Positions 40,669 through 53,603 are shown, counted from the stretch's first letter. The stretch is 64,000 nucleotides of DNA from Epiperipatus broadwayi (GCA_028023455.1 JAQFVV010012573.1:1298815-1362814); one strand, 5' to 3'. Notes: generated by a model from the sequence alone, not told the origin. Program-made: numbers and translations.

Positions 40669-43600
40669 TCTGCAGAAAAAAAAATTACTGTTAATAGAAA
40701 TTAAACACTTTGATTCCCTTTGAGGCCTTAAGAAATCGAATAGAACAAATTTCTAACTGTTCTTATTCTATGATTTATTCATGTTGTAAACAAATACGAA
40801 AAAGCTACTCACTAATGTGGATCACCATTGTGGAGAATTTAATAGAATTTTATTCATGAGTTTAAGGTCAAAAAATATCTTGGTTTTTCTTCTCAATTGC
40901 TTGATAGGTATTAAAGGAAATATTAGTTGATTTAGTCTTGAAGAGAGGATGAAAATGTTTGTAAATGAACTTACTTTTAGTAAAGATATTTACAATCATG
41001 ACAGAGAAAACTAAATTGTGGTCCTACTCCCAGGAGGCTGTAAAGTCATCAGCTAACACAGTGGCTGATGGTCAAGAATAGCATACTAAATTTGCTTAAT
41101 TATGCACCGAGGGTACCTATCAAAGATGACTTTTTATTTATGTACTTATAACTATAGATCACTTTCAAGTGAAGGAAGATTGAATAAATTGTAAAAACTG
41201 TATAATATTAAATGGGAGGTTGTTAGACATTATAAAATTATATTGAAATATAATGGAGAGATGATCGATTTAAACAGTTGTTATGTATTCTATTAAGAGT
41301 GGCACAACTATTAGAAGCACAAGTGGAGTGTGAGACGTTAAAAATAAAAAGTGGGAAAACATCATGGGGAAGATTGACGACATATCAGATAGAGTAGTAA
41401 GGTTAAATATTGAAATTAAGGAAAGATAGAAAATGCACAATTCCCGTTTATACATCTACAAATTCTCATTGTGATAAAGAATTTTTATAAGATGTACATA
41501 AAAGCTTTTAATCACAACAAACAACATTTTAAAATTATCCGAAGAAATTTTAATGCTAGAATCGATAAACGATTGAAAGATAAAAATATTATTGATATAT
41601 TTGTTAGAATGATAGGAATGAGAGGAACACCGACTTTTTGGAATTTTTAGAAAAAACAAATCACATAGTATACATTTTATCTTTGTAAAAATTGCAAAAC
41701 GAAATGGACATGGAAGCATCCAAATTAAGGTATAGTAGAATGGAATTATATTTTGACTAACAAAAAATATGCATTTTAAAGTTGTAATGTTTTTATTAGA
41801 TTAAACCTAGGAAGTGATTATTGATTATCGTTTAGTGAGGTGTAGGTTAAATCTTAATGCAAACTTAGAGAGGCAAAAACTATTAATAAAAATAGCATTA
41901 ACAGATTATATTCTTTACCTTTAAAAACATTCCAATGAATTTAAATTAGAGCTTGCAAATTATTTAAAAATATTAGCAGATGGTTCAGATTTGAATGAAA
42001 TAATAAGAAGATAACTGATACATTCTCAAGAATTGCAACAAAGACAGTAGACATATAAAAGAAGCAATTTACCAGTAAATTTTTTATTGAAACAAGACTG
42101 TATATGAAGAAAACCAGAAATATGAAAATATATAAAAATAATTCTTTAAGAATGAGAAGAATTAAATATGTAGAATTTTGTAAAATGGTAGCAAACGAGT
42201 ATAACCCATAAGAAAATATAATTGTGAATTAGCAGAAAGTTATAGAAATGAGTAAAAGTCTCAAAAGCTTAAAACAATATCTTGGTATTGGAAGAAAAAA
42301 TATTTTGGCAATAAGAAGAAAAGATGGAATTATTACTAATAAAGAATTATATAATAATAAAAAATATGGAAACAAAATTCTCCTTATAACTATTAAATCT
42401 TTAGAATTGTCCAGCATTTTAAATGAAGTAAGGCACATGATTAAGTCTTTGCAAAAAGGAAAAGCTCCAGGAAATGACAGGATTATAATTGATATCTTAA
42501 AAGGATCAAATGATAAATATTTAAATGATAAATGCTAAAATAATATTGATATTTCAAAAAAGTGATAAATAAAATATTCAAGACTATATATAGATCTATC
42601 ATATTTTTATAAATTCTATATCAAATTTTACCAATACAAATTACAATTCTATAACAAACTTTGGATTTTAAGCAACCAAAAGTACAATCTAGGTTTAAAA
42701 ATGGTTTAAGCATAGTGGATCACATACAGATAATAAGAGAAATTATAGAAAGAACCAATGAATATAAGTTTAGATTATGAAAAGACATTTGATTCCACAA
42801 GCATTTCAATAGTGACTGTCACATTCTGTCACATTCTAAGAATGTTTTTCAAAATAAACAAATATTAGATTATATGATTATATTAAGAAGATTAACATTG
42901 AAAATGTATATAATAGAGTGATCTCCAAAATGTATTACAGTAGTTTAAAAAATTGTTTTGTGGGTTACAAAGGAAAGTTAAAGAATTAAATGAAAATTCA
43001 ATCTAGATTTTAAGGATTATATTGTTGATTTTGCAAATAATGCTTCAGGATTTCAGGAAATATTGCAAAAGATATTAGATGAAAGTAAAAAAATAGTATT
43101 AAAGATAAATTGTAAAAGGACTAAAATAATTTTTAATGAACTGTCTCAGAAGAACATAAAGATTGATAATCATGAATTAGAAAAAGTTAACAACAACCCA
43201 TATCTTGGTCAGATGATTAGTATAGATGGAAGTATAATGAATTAAATTAATGATAGAATTAAGGTTAGATGGAGTATTTTTGGTAAAAATAAGTTAATAT
43301 TAAAAGAAAATATGTGTATGGGTTTGAAAATAAAGATTTTTATTACATAGATTTTATCAGTTCTTCATTTTGGATCTGAGACTTGGACACAGGAAGAGAT
43401 AAGAAACGAAATATATGGATGAAAGAACAAATAGACATTACTGACATCATTGAAACAACTATGAGACTAAAATGGAGTTGGTCTGGACATATTTCTAGAA
43501 TAGATGATAATAGATGGACATTTGAAGTCTAAACTGAATACTAAGCGATTGTAAAAGATCTGGAAAGAGATTGCATATAAGATCTATTAAAGAAATAAGA

Positions 43601-43706
43601 AAGTTTGTTGCTGAATTGTAGAGAAGAGAGGATAGAGGTCGGAAAACTAGATTAAATTTGGAGAGATGTTTATCTTAAGATTGATCGATAATTGTTGAAA
43701 ATGATT
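40669..43706 (+). pseudogene. RTE copy 3, decayed full-length relative
   Basis: Collinear with copies 1 and 2 from the 5' CTGCAGAAA to the 3' end, but with many indels and stops. Recognisable pieces are the 5' UTR, AGGAGGCTGTAAAGTCA of the ORF start (41032), the endonuclease (for example TWKHPN near 41710), KGKAPGND (42455-42480), the RT region with NNASGFQEILQKILDESKK (43036-43090) and YLGQMISIDG (43200-43230), and the C-terminal WSWSGHISR (43470). One ORF segment (42248-42538) is still open for 96 codons. It is an older insertion of the same family. Confidence 0.85.
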
Positions 43707-43798
43707 AAAAAGGCAAAAATATGTAAAAATACTAAAAACTGAACTATAGTCATAAAGACAAATCGCTATAAAAAATTCTAATAAATAGGGAATTTAAT

Positions 43799-43832
<34 letters not shown>

Positions 43833-45298
43833 CAGTTGCAGTCATGCTATATATATATATATATATACAGTTGCAGTCATGCTAAAATAATTATTCTAAA
43901 TGCATAAGTAAATAATATAGATCATTATAACTAGCAGACAATAGGAGTGAACTTTATGGAGACAGTTCTAAAAATTTATTTAATAAGCAGTATTTTATTA
44001 TAAATAGAGTAATGAGATGGTAATATTGTTATTAGAAGAAATTATAGAAATAATTTATTTTATTATTAACATTATCAGAGTTGGATTTGTTTTAGTTTAA
44101 GAGACCAAATTATTGTTGGCTGATTAGATAAAGCATAAGTGCTCAAAATTTTTGAAAATTTTAATATTTTTTATTTGATAATTTTAAGAATGACAAGGCA
44201 TTTATCTAATATCAAAATATAGAAATCTGTCAGAATAAAGTGAGATTGGAAATCAATGCTGTCTGTGAGTCATTCAATCATTAAAAAATATTGTAACCAA
44301 AAATTACTAAATTGCATGGAAAAAATTACAAAAAAATGTCAACATATTTTAAATATTACAATGTCTAGTAAATGAATAATCATTGTTTTTTTTCAGCTGC
44401 ATTCTTTCATTTGTGAAATATCATAGTTGAATAATAAGTTTAAATAGGTATTTCATGGCTTCCTCTTTAGTCTAATTATTATTCTTTATCATAATTGAAA
44501 ATTGCTTGACATTTGGAAAATAAATTGATTCTATAATAAATACTCTGTTTTCACCATAAGGTAAGATTAGTAATTGTACAGTTCACCTAGCTAATGGTGT
44601 TATGAAAATGCAAATTTTCCATAGCTATCATAAACATCTGATTAAACTTCAGTAATATTTTCCAAAATATATAGTTTATATGGTATGAATAAACACAACT
44701 GAAAATTATAAATGATTCTTACCATAAATTTCATGTTGATCCAGCTCTTTCAGTTTGGTCCAGGTCACAAACCCTCACATATATTCATTGTAAAAATGAA
44801 ATGATAAATTTTAATACAATAAAAATTAATAATTATTAAGGTAATTATTTATTTAGAGAGGATGGTGTCATAATTGAAAGTGCTGGAAATTTGGCATATT
44901 TAGATTAAGCTGTAATAATTTAATATTGATGAACACAGAGCAAGGATAATGAAAATATGTGAAAAGTTGTTATCTAAGTAACAATTAGTAATAATTATTA
45001 TGGTATTTTCTGGCAAGGATGATATCATAATTAAAAATGTAAAAAATTTGGTACTTTTGGGTTTTACTATGGTAATGATATTGATAAATATTGAGCAAAT
45101 ATAATGAAGATATGTGACCAGTTGTAACCTTTGACTAACAGAACAATGCTAGTTTGGCATGAAATGCATGTAGAAAATCATTTATTTTTTTTAGATGTTT
45201 TATTCATATAATTAAAGAATATGTGATAAAATGAAAAGTTATTAAAATTATATATAAATTAGAAAGAATATATATACTTTAAAATAACTGAAACACAG
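43707..45298. other. AT-rich non-coding stretch with a small tandem duplication
   Basis: At 43808-43883 a unit of (AT)n plus CAGTTGCAGTCATGCT occurs twice. The rest shows no gene or recognised element. Confidence 0.55.
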
Positions 45299-45955
45299 GC
45301 TTATTGTATAGCACAGACTTTCACATGACCCACCACTCTCCACTCCATCTAATAACACTGATACACTCAAGCACATATATGCTGAAAAGATAAATAACCA
45401 ACAATATATGTATTTCATGCTAAACCAGCAATCATCAGTTGGTCCAGATTATCATCTCCCACATATATATATATACTATAAGTACTCAGATATATATTAA
45501 GATAGACAATCTTCATACTTTAATGGACAGGCTCCAATCTACTGCACACTCCAACTCTTCAACTGTCCATCCAATTGAAAATCTGATGATGGAATGCTCG
45601 AAGGCCACCCTGAGGGCGAGATAGGTCAACATGGGTGTGACAAGAAACTCGGCCTCAGGGTGGCCTTCGAGCATTCCATCATCAGATTTTCAATTGGATG
45701 GATGGTTGAAGAGTTGGAGTGTGCAGTAGATTGGAGCCTGTCCATTAAAGTATGAAGATTGTCTATCTTAATATATATCTGAGCACTTATAGTATATATG
45801 TGGGAGATGATAATCTGGACCAACTGATGATTGTTGGTTTAGCATGAAATACGTATATTGGTGGTTATTTATCTTTTCAGCATATATGTGCTTGAGTGTA
45901 TCAGTGTTATTAGATGGAGTGGAGAGTGGTGGGTCATGTGAAAGTCTGTGCTCAT
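45299..45955. repeat. Inverted pair of the ~470-bp repeat
   Basis: Left arm 45299-45617 and right arm 45653-45955 are nearly exact inverted copies, with about 35 bases between (containing GGTCAACATGGGTGTGACAA). Right-arm words CTGGACCAACTGATG and TTTAGCATGAAATACG identify the same family as at 6.6 kb and 56 kb. Two short mirror-image open frames across the arms have no meaning. Confidence 0.85.
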
Positions 45956-46574
45956 ATATCCTAAATAATACTTTACAATAATAAATTTTAAAACATTATT
46001 TTTAAAATTTGTTTGGATTTTGTACAAGCTATAATTAAGTCACTTCGTAGTTTGCTACAATTTTTTTTTTTTTTTTTGATAATAGTAAATGTAAACACTG
46101 TAGTTGTTTTGCAATATATATGTGTATAAAATCAGAATATGCATATAGTTTTGAAATTATTAAACATAACAAATACCACGACAACTTAATGATTAAATTT
46201 CCAGCAATATTATTGTGATTTAAGAAATTCTAAATCAAGCAGATGAAAAGTAAAAAACAATTTTCACTTGCTTAATTTGGAATTTTGTAATGCAGATAAC
46301 ACTATTGGAAATCTACATATTAGATTGTTATGATATTTGGTATTTGTGTGTGTAAAACACTTTTTAAATAGCTTACTGAAGTGCAAAGATTTTTACATAT
46401 CCCTAAAAAAGAATTATGAAAAATTAATCTTAGTCATAGTTTTTCAAATTATCGAATAGTAAGAGTTTTTAATGAATTTTCAACTTTGTTTTATCTTCTA
46501 GCTAAAAATAAAATACTCATTTAATGACCAATAATTTAACACATAACTAGATTGTCTATGAGTTACTTACTTCA

Positions 46575-46645
46575 AAACAATTTCAAGATTTATTCAGCCT
46601 AGATTTGAATCCCATCTTATGGACAAGGCAGATATACTAAGAATT
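46575..46645 (-). repeat. Decayed tRNA-derived SINE-like sequence
   Basis: On the minus strand CTTAGTATATCTGCCTTGTC is followed by GGGATTCAAATCT, a B-box-like word, in a spacing similar to the sequence at 14949-15045. Weak evidence. Confidence 0.3.
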
Positions 46646-46827
46646 TTGCAAACTCTTTATAAATTTATGAATATATTGGAAAAAAATCTCACACAAAACT
46701 GAATTAAAGATAAATAGCAATCGCACTTTACTGATAAAATGATAGTTGATCATTTTATTACTAAAATATTTTTTTGATCCACGATATATAAGCACTTATG
46801 AGGGTATGCTTTTCTATATAGTCAGTG

Positions 46828-46871
46828 TTTCACACTTTATATATATATATATATATATATAAAGTGTGAAA
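46828..46871. repeat. Perfect 44-bp palindrome around an (AT)n core
   Basis: TTTCACACTTTAT(AT)n then ATAAAGTGTGAAA. Could be a remnant of a MITE end pair or a cruciform-prone microsatellite. Confidence 0.85.
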
Positions 46872-46908
46872 TATATATATATATATGTAATATATTGGAA
46901 TACAGACA

Positions 46909-47570
46909 TTGATTAATAATTTACATATATATATATTGCAGACACAAATTTATGCATTTATCATATATTACATGACCACGAATTTCACACTTTTAATAAA
47001 TATTTTCAGTGATTCTTATTTTAAGGTTATCAGGTTATCTATCTTCTTGACATACACCCTTTGGTACACAAGATGCAGGACAAAGTTTATACAACCAGCA
47101 CCAGATCCTAATGCCATATTTTTCAATAAGCAAAGTTCTTCAGAACAAGGACAAGATATTATCCTCTAGATTCTTATTTACAAATACATGGAACCTGCTA
47201 GTATGGCCCACGGACTCACATTACATGAATATTGGACCTTATATATCAACATTATAGTGTCTATCGTAAATGAAGAAGTCTATAATGCAACATGCCAGAC
47301 CCTGCTATAGGGGCAATGATTCCACACTACATAGATACCAGTGCTGATACGTCAGCAATAAAAGAGCCAACCTCAAAAGGGGTGGATAATACCAACAAAG
47401 TGGAATGCTACTTACTCAAACATTAACCTGTTAGTGTGGTTAATGGCTCTGCTATGCATCTACCAGACCTAAGACACCAACATTACCAAAACAGCTTTGA
47501 TGGAAGAAGTCAATACCAGCAATGGAATTGAGCCAACATTAACAAAGTGTATTATAATATTCAACTGTAC
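46909..47570 (+). pseudogene. 3' end of a second L1/Tx1-like LINE
   Basis: An 86-codon plus-strand frame (46909-47169) contains VIRLSIFLTYTLWYTRCRT, which aligns with IIRFSTFVLYSIWIVRCKT at the C-terminus of the 18-24 kb LINE, followed by a similar Pro-rich tail. The next ~400 bases are a mixed-composition 3' UTR ending near ATTCAACTGTACAAATTTTA, similar to the 3' end of the other LINE. The element is heavily 5'-truncated, as is usual for LINE insertions. Confidence 0.6.
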
Positions 47571-48789
47571 AAATTTTATTATGTCAATAAATATATTTTT
47601 AAAAATAATGAATACAAATGTTTAGGGAGAATTTTCTTTAAGCTTTAAGTAATTAGTGACGTCTTATTACAGTTTGAATGTCACCGATCTTAACGACAAA
47701 TTTAATTCAAAAGAGCACGTTTTTTCATTCATAATATTTATATTTAAATATTTATTTTATTTAAATGCAAAGTACACACTCACATCACAATATATATACA
47801 CATATCATAACATATGTAATGTGTGTGATAGTAAGTGAGGATGATTTGCATGTCCCAATAATAAAAGTTATACATTTTTGGTACCAAGTGAGTTGTTTGC
47901 AAAACATTTGAAAAATATTTTTTTAAAAATATCAATTTTTTAAATATATATTAGCAAAAAAAATTATAAAATACAATCAAGTTATATATTTATTGTTACT
48001 GTTTTTTTTTTTTTTTAATATCCCCCGTCCTCACTTTTCTGAATTGAAAGCGTTTTTAAAAATATTTCCCGCGCTGGTCTATTTATATAAAGAAGGATAA
48101 AATGTTTGCTTAATTATTTTATGTTTAAGTTGATTTATTTTAAGACTATTATTAGTTTTTGTATTTGTTTAGCTAAATTACTTTCGTAATGAGATGATCG
48201 ATATCACCAATTCCGAAACATTCCTGGTTTGTTTAGAAGAATACGATAATGAAGCGTTTTCTCCTTGTTTGATCATACAAGGCATGCTATAAACTGCTAT
48301 ATCATCAAAAAACATCTTTCAATCATTTAATTATTAACACACACACACATTTATATAATGATTTATTGCTTGGAAGTTCATAAGAAATTCTGGCACCGAA
48401 AATAACAAAGCTGGCCCGCGATGTACCTTGAGTTCCAGAATCTGTCTCTATCACTATACCAAACGATGCAGGACAATATACATAGTATTATATTAAAAAA
48501 AGTAAGTTTGACAAGTTTATTTCATACAATTAAAATGGAAGGGGGGGAGATACATTCTTTTGTATTTTTTGACTCAACTTTTTATTGTTAAAAATAATGA
48601 TAGCAATTATTGTTTTTTATTTTTACTGCTGTATTATTCTCTAGGGATATTGATTATTATTATTTTTTTTTAAAAAAAAAAGGAAGAAGAAATCCCCCAG
48701 GCTTAAACAAAATCGCGCCATTTGCTGAAAATAATTATAGTAACCAACTTTAAAAAATAATAAATAAATAAAAATTTAAGACAATTTTT
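47571..48789. other. Intergenic sequence downstream of the ASCL gene
   Basis: No ORF recognised. The part at about 48180-48480 is non-repetitive with mixed composition (GATGATCGATATCACC, GCTGGCCCGCGATGTACC) and may be regulatory. Confidence 0.4.
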
Positions 48790-49527
48790 AAAAAATGACA
48801 ACAAATCATCTTTATTAATAAGATAGCTTTTTATAGCATATAAAATTAAACTCTGTACAAAAACTTCATTTTAGATTTTCATTTCAATAATAATAATAAT
48901 TTGTTCGGCATGTATAACATCAATAATATTAATATATAATAATATCTAGCTTTGTACAAACTCTAATAAATACATAACAGATTTTTTGTTTCTATTTCTA
49001 AAGATTTACAATTTTTTACAAAATATCCCAGTCGGTGGAATGAGCGGCAATAGATAAGAAAAAAAAATAGTTCCGCTATAAATATTAATATTTAGAATAA
49101 AAAAATATATATATATTTTATACAGTAAAGTAAGGAAATGTGCACCTTGGCTCGGATAAAACAAATACAGGTAAGTTGTGTACAAAATTAGACTATATTA
49201 CATTTTTTAAAAAAATATATATATATAAACAAAATTTAAAACAACTTTGTGTGTAAATGTGCGCGCGCGAATTTATTATTATTATTATTTTTGGACTTCT
49301 TTTTTTTTTTTTTGAAAAAAAAAAAAACTTTTTGGAAGCTTGACATTTGTAGGCACTTGTGGTGAAAGACTGGGAATAACCCGTGCGAAACTAGTCACTT
49401 CATAGTGGAGAGCAGAATCGTGGCTTCAAGTACATCTTTCTCGGCGCTGTTCACCATAAAGATGGCAGACTGCTTTTCTTCGCTTAGATCCGGGCTAGAG
49501 ATTTGAGAGCATCTTCTTAGATATGAA
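48790..49527 (-). other. ASCL1: Predicted 3'-UTR exon of the ASCL gene
   Basis: On the minus strand a long pyrimidine tract ending TTCTTTTTGTAG (acceptor AG at 49528-49529) precedes a mixed-composition stretch, and AATAAA on the minus strand lies at 48811-48816. This fits a second, non-coding exon of about 740 bases for the ASCL transcript. A 73-codon frame across 49395-49616 is not convincing as protein. Inference from splice signals only. Confidence 0.45.
48811..48816 (-). terminator. Candidate poly(A) signal for the ASCL transcript
   Basis: AATAAA on the minus strand, downstream of the predicted 3'-UTR exon. Other AATAAA-like words exist in this AT-rich region, so the choice is tentative. 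Confidence 0.35.
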
Positions 49528-50703
49528 CTACAAAAAGAAGAAAAAAAAACCCTAAAAAACTTTGCCTTTAATAAATAAATAAATAAGGCATGAGGCACTC
49601 GACAACCACGCGCCAAATATAAGACTTGTTCTCCTTATATCACGTGACAACTAGTCATGAGTCACCAATAACAATAACGTATATGAAAATGAATAGACAT
49701 TTTTTCCATCACTACTGAATCAAATTGATACAAAGAAGCCAGTAGCTAAGTCGGAGCGGCACCTGGTGGATTTGAATAGTGAGCTTGTATTGGCATTCAC
49801 AAAAGATTGAAAGTAATGAAGAAGAAGTACAATAAATAGTTTTTAAAGAAAATATGTACTAAAGAAAAATTGCTTGAAGGTAAAATTCAAATTCGATAAT
49901 ATAAAGAAATTTACACAACTCACATTATTAGTATTTGTAAAGTAGAAACAATAGTGAAGGAAAAAAATGACTATTTTTGCGGCATTCAACAATAAGCACG
50001 CACACACACATATATACATTTTACATTAAAATATGGGTATATTAAAATATGTTTTAATATGTATGTCATGAAAAATTAATAAAGTTACATTCATTACCTA
50101 TAGATATTATGGAGCTTCATAATATTATTTTATTATACACACTAACGCACATAATAAACAAATTTTAAATAATTGATTAAAAAATTAGCGAAAAAATATG
50201 ATTACAATTTTGTTTCACTTTCATACCTATAATGCATATACTATATATAAAACATTTTTTCTAGCGTATCAAATAAACTTGCTTAACTACTTCAGTTTCT
50301 AACAGGATTAAAAAAAAAAAAAAACTTCACATCCTCTGTCTGACTAATTTTAAAAATTTCTTGTCTGTTATAGAAATAACAGCATTACTCCTGTAGCGAT
50401 TAGTGTGCCCCACTTCCTTTTTGCCTCTTTCCCTAAAGCTAGACTACTAATATTAAGCACAAGATCTGGTTAACAATATTTGCTGTGGTTGAGTCTTTGT
50501 TTTAAAATGTTCTCTATAGTTTAAAAACATTGTAACATTTGGCAAGTAGCATTATAAATATTTTGTTTTTATTCATCCTAAAGAAAACGACACACTATTG
50601 TTTTTTTTTTTTTAAACATGAAAATATTTACATTTCAGCACAGTTTTAATTAAAACAACGTAATTCATTTAAGCAATAAGTAATGAAAACAAAATAAAAT
50701 TAC
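49528..50703 (-). other. Predicted intron in the ASCL 3' UTR
   Basis: The donor GAG|GTAATT starts three bases after the TAA stop codon; the acceptor is TTTTTGTAG| at 49528. Vertebrate ASCL1 is likewise a gene with its whole CDS in exon 1 and an intron in the 3' UTR. The intron contains a CACCTG/CAGGTG E-box at 49760-49765. Confidence 0.5.
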
Positions 50704-50706
50704 CTC

Positions 50707-51279
50707 TTATGAAAACCAGCTTGTGAAGTCTAATAACTCTTCATCTTCCGCGCTAAGTGGCTCGTAACTAGAAGTTTCGGAGGAATAACTCGGTGTGGGA
50801 GAACTGGCTACGGAACAGGATGGAGATAAATTAGCAGGTAATGTTGGAGATAAAGTAGAGTCACTAAAAGCCGCATTTACAGCGTCATTTTCATCCAGTA
50901 ATTGTTGAAGCTGACGAATATATTCCACAGCAGATTTTAAAGTTTCAACCTTGCTCATTTTTTTATTTTTACCTCCATTAGGCACATGTTCTCTTAATGT
51001 TGCAAAACCCATGTTGACCAATTTTACTCGATTACGCTCCCGTTCATTTCTTCGCGCTACTGCTGCTGGTTGAGCTTGTGGCAAAGGGTAGCCGAGGTTA
51101 CTAAAATTAATTCGACGTTTGCAGCGCATAATTTCAGGGGGTTCGCTGCGTGTTCTTTTGCACGATTTTGAAAGCGGCGGTGTAAGCGTGCTTGAAGCTG
51201 GACTACATGAGTTGTGAACAAACAAACAAGCAGTTTGTAGTTTATCCGGGCTTGAGTGAACCAAGCTAATAGCAGCCAT
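50707..51279 (-). CDS. ASCL1: Achaete-scute family bHLH transcription factor (ASCL1 type)
   Basis: 190 codons from the ATG at 51279 (context AAAATGG, a good Kozak match). Residues 54-72 ([19 protein letters not shown]) and the bHLH at about 74-132 ([17 protein letters not shown] basic region and helix 1, [16 protein letters not shown] helix 2) are those of ASCL1-type proteins, and the C-terminus ELLDFTSWF (181-189) is the conserved ASCL1 tail. These factors dimerise with E proteins on CANNTG sites and turn on neuronal genes and Delta in neural progenitors. The frame is open further to an ATG at 51423 (238 codons), but those 48 residues look non-conserved and that ATG sits inside a TATA-like word, so I prefer 51279. 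No intron in the CDS, as in relatives. Confidence 0.93.
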   Translation of the reverse strand: MAAISLVHSSPDKLQTACLFVHNSCSPASSTLTPPLSKSCKRTRSEPPEIMRCKRRINFSNLGYPLPQAQPAAVARRNERERNRVKLVNMGFATLREHVPNGGKNKKMSKVETLKSAVEYIRQLQQLLDENDAVNAAFSDSTLSPTLPANLSPSCSVASSPTPSYSSETSSYEPLSAEDEELLDFTSWFS

Positions 51280-51422
51280 TTTGACAAAAATTTTTATTTT
51301 CATATATGGCCTGGTACTGTGTGATTCAGCTCGGTCCGGGCCTAGGCAAAAGAGTGGTATAAACTTCGACGCCTGAGCTTTTAACCTGTCGAAAACTAAG
51401 CTCCGCCTCAAAATCAAAAGCA

Positions 51423-51470
51423 TTATTTAACTGTCAGTTGTTTGTGTTAATCGCGCGCGTGGCACGTGGC
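51423..51470 (-). promoter_or_regulatory. ASCL core promoter candidate with Hes/E(spl)-type sites
   Basis: On the minus strand a TATA-like TTAAATAA lies at 51423-51430. Just upstream, GCCACGTGCC (CACGTG at 51463-51468) and CACGCG (51456-51461) sit next to each other. CACGTG in this context and CACGCG are the site types bound by Hairy/E(spl)/Hes repressors, which repress ASC genes in Notch signalling. A CAGTTG/CAACTG E-box is at 51435-51440. Confidence 0.45.
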
Positions 51471-52019
51471 TTTCCCTTGCATAAACAACTAAAGCCTAAG
51501 GCGACCAAAAATTCTTGACGAGATTTTGCGTTGCGTGACAAGGTTGATTCATTAGCATTTGAACACTTTTTACAAATGGTAAAAGCTTAGATTGGGTAGA
51601 AATTATTTACACTGTAAATAGAAACTTATTTTGCAACGGAAAGAATATTTGATCTTGCAATTCTTTTTTTTTCTTCTTTCTTTGTGTTTTTATTAAAGAA
51701 GCAATAAACAACATTAACAGAACCAAGTAGTGAATACCTGGCGTGTGGAAGGGATGAATAGGTACAGACATAGTTGATACAATGCTTCATTTTTATTTTT
51801 TTTTTAAAAATCAAGATTTTACATGATATAATTTATAAAATATTAAAAATTTTTTTTAATGCGAATTCAATATCCAAACTAAATTAATGCAATATATATA
51901 GAAATTTAAAAACTTGAAAAGTGTTTATATATATATTGTATATTAAACACCTTTCTTCCTTTCTCTCTTTCAAATTCAATGAGAAAAAAAAAATCTTAGA
52001 TTTCAAGCGAAAGATAGTA

Positions 52020-52230
52020 ATCCAACTTTTAAGTCTATAAGTGTCCCCTCCCGGTCTAGAAGATTTGATTTCTGTTCATATTCAGGACACGCTTACCTCA
52101 GCCGGGATGTACTTCTTGGGTCACGCTTGAGCAACCAACTGACGCCAGTCTTTAATTACTGCCTGCTTTCAGAGTGACAGGCGCGTGGCTTTGTTTGTTG
52201 CGTACAAAGAGCCTTTTGAAATTCCCATAG
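52020..52230. promoter_or_regulatory. GC-richer non-repetitive block upstream of ASCL
   Basis: Mixed-composition sequence about 0.6-0.8 kb upstream of the predicted start site. It contains CAACTG (52136-52141), TTTAATTA, a second GGCGCGTGGCTTTG word (CACGCG on the minus strand, 52182-52187) that also occurs at the promoter, and ACAAAG (52205). A plausible enhancer or distal promoter part. Confidence 0.35.
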
Positions 52231-53603
52231 ATTCATATTATTCCATTTCATATATATATATTTTCAAATTCTTTAGGTTCGTTTATATTTTTTGATCGAT
52301 TATTTATTAACATGTATTAACATTACGTGTTAATTAAATCTAAGATACATTAAAATAAACCGTAGTCTATTTTAATTTCAAATACTTATAAAAATCTTTA
52401 GCAGTTAACGTCGTTTGATAAAAGAAAAAAAATTTAAATAGAGTTTTGAAAAAAAAAAAATTATCTCTCATTCAAGAAGTTATAGAAAAATTATACGTAC
52501 GCTAATTTTAAAAACGAGTAACTAGTATAAACGGTTACTAAATAAAATACCGGTGTGTGTATAGATAGGCATATATTATAGACTTTTCTATTTTATTTTA
52601 ATCTAAGGTATGCAATTAATGTTGTTAAATACATTTTACTTTATAAAGCACATGCTATGTACAAATTATTATAACCCTCTTTATTGTTATCAATATTTTC
52701 AAGCACTCAACATTTTTCTAATAATTTAAATCACCTCATGATATAACTGAACCTTTCAACCTGATCATTCATGTTTTATTAATCAAGAATTTAGATTTAA
52801 TCTGATTGTTCACTCTTTGCAGTTCATGAAATCTCAAATGTCTTCCCAGCATTATAGTTCAAAAACAGGAATACTTATTTTTCCTATCATTTACTCTCAC
52901 TGTCAAACAACCCTCATTGGAAATCTAGAAGAAACTACTTTGACTTGTGATGCAAATACTCTGCGGGATGAATATTATGCCCTTATTTGAAAAAAAATTT
53001 CCAATATTAAACTTTTGGATACCTAATTAAATAATACCATAAGAAATATTACTGGTTCACTTAAGTTTACTTCTTTGCAGTGGCTTTCTGTGTTTTCACA
53101 CATTTGTCTACCAGATATCATAAGAGAAAATGTAAATCAAGACAGTTTTACCACCTAAGACTTATCTCAAAATAAGATGCCACCAGAAAAATTTTGGCAT
53201 CAAAATTTTTTTCTATGTTGTTCCAAACAATTTTTTTTCTAAAGTTCATTAATAACGCTTGCTGCATTGGATAGTCTTAGATGTAATTGGAGACTCATCA
53301 ATAGAATAGATGTAGTACAATCCATAATTATTTCACTCATTTACTTAAATGAATGGAAGCCATTGATCTTTGTAAATGTGATCAAACACAAATTATAACT
53401 CACAAGATTGCCCAATTATGGCTACAATAGCAGAATTGAACTACTTGTGATTCTATCTTATGATTGGAATGTCTACAGGCTTCTTTATGATATCTCAATA
53501 AAAAATTAAGCTTTTCAAAATAAATCCATATATTAAATAAATAAATAAATTTCCAAATTTGTATCCAAAAAAAATCACTGAAAGTAATTTTCATTTTAAA
53601 CGA
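52231..53603. other. AT-rich stretch, nothing recognised
   Basis: No gene, tRNA or repeat relation seen. Confidence 0.5.

Noticed and set aside
45439-45823. Mirror ORFs MVQIIISHIY... in the inverted repeat
   Set aside because: They translate the ~470-bp repeat. No protein feature, and interrupted in other copies.
49395-49616. 73-codon minus-strand ORF next to the ASCL gene
   Set aside because: It spans the predicted splice acceptor and reads through its pyrimidine tract, so it is better explained as intron and 3' UTR.
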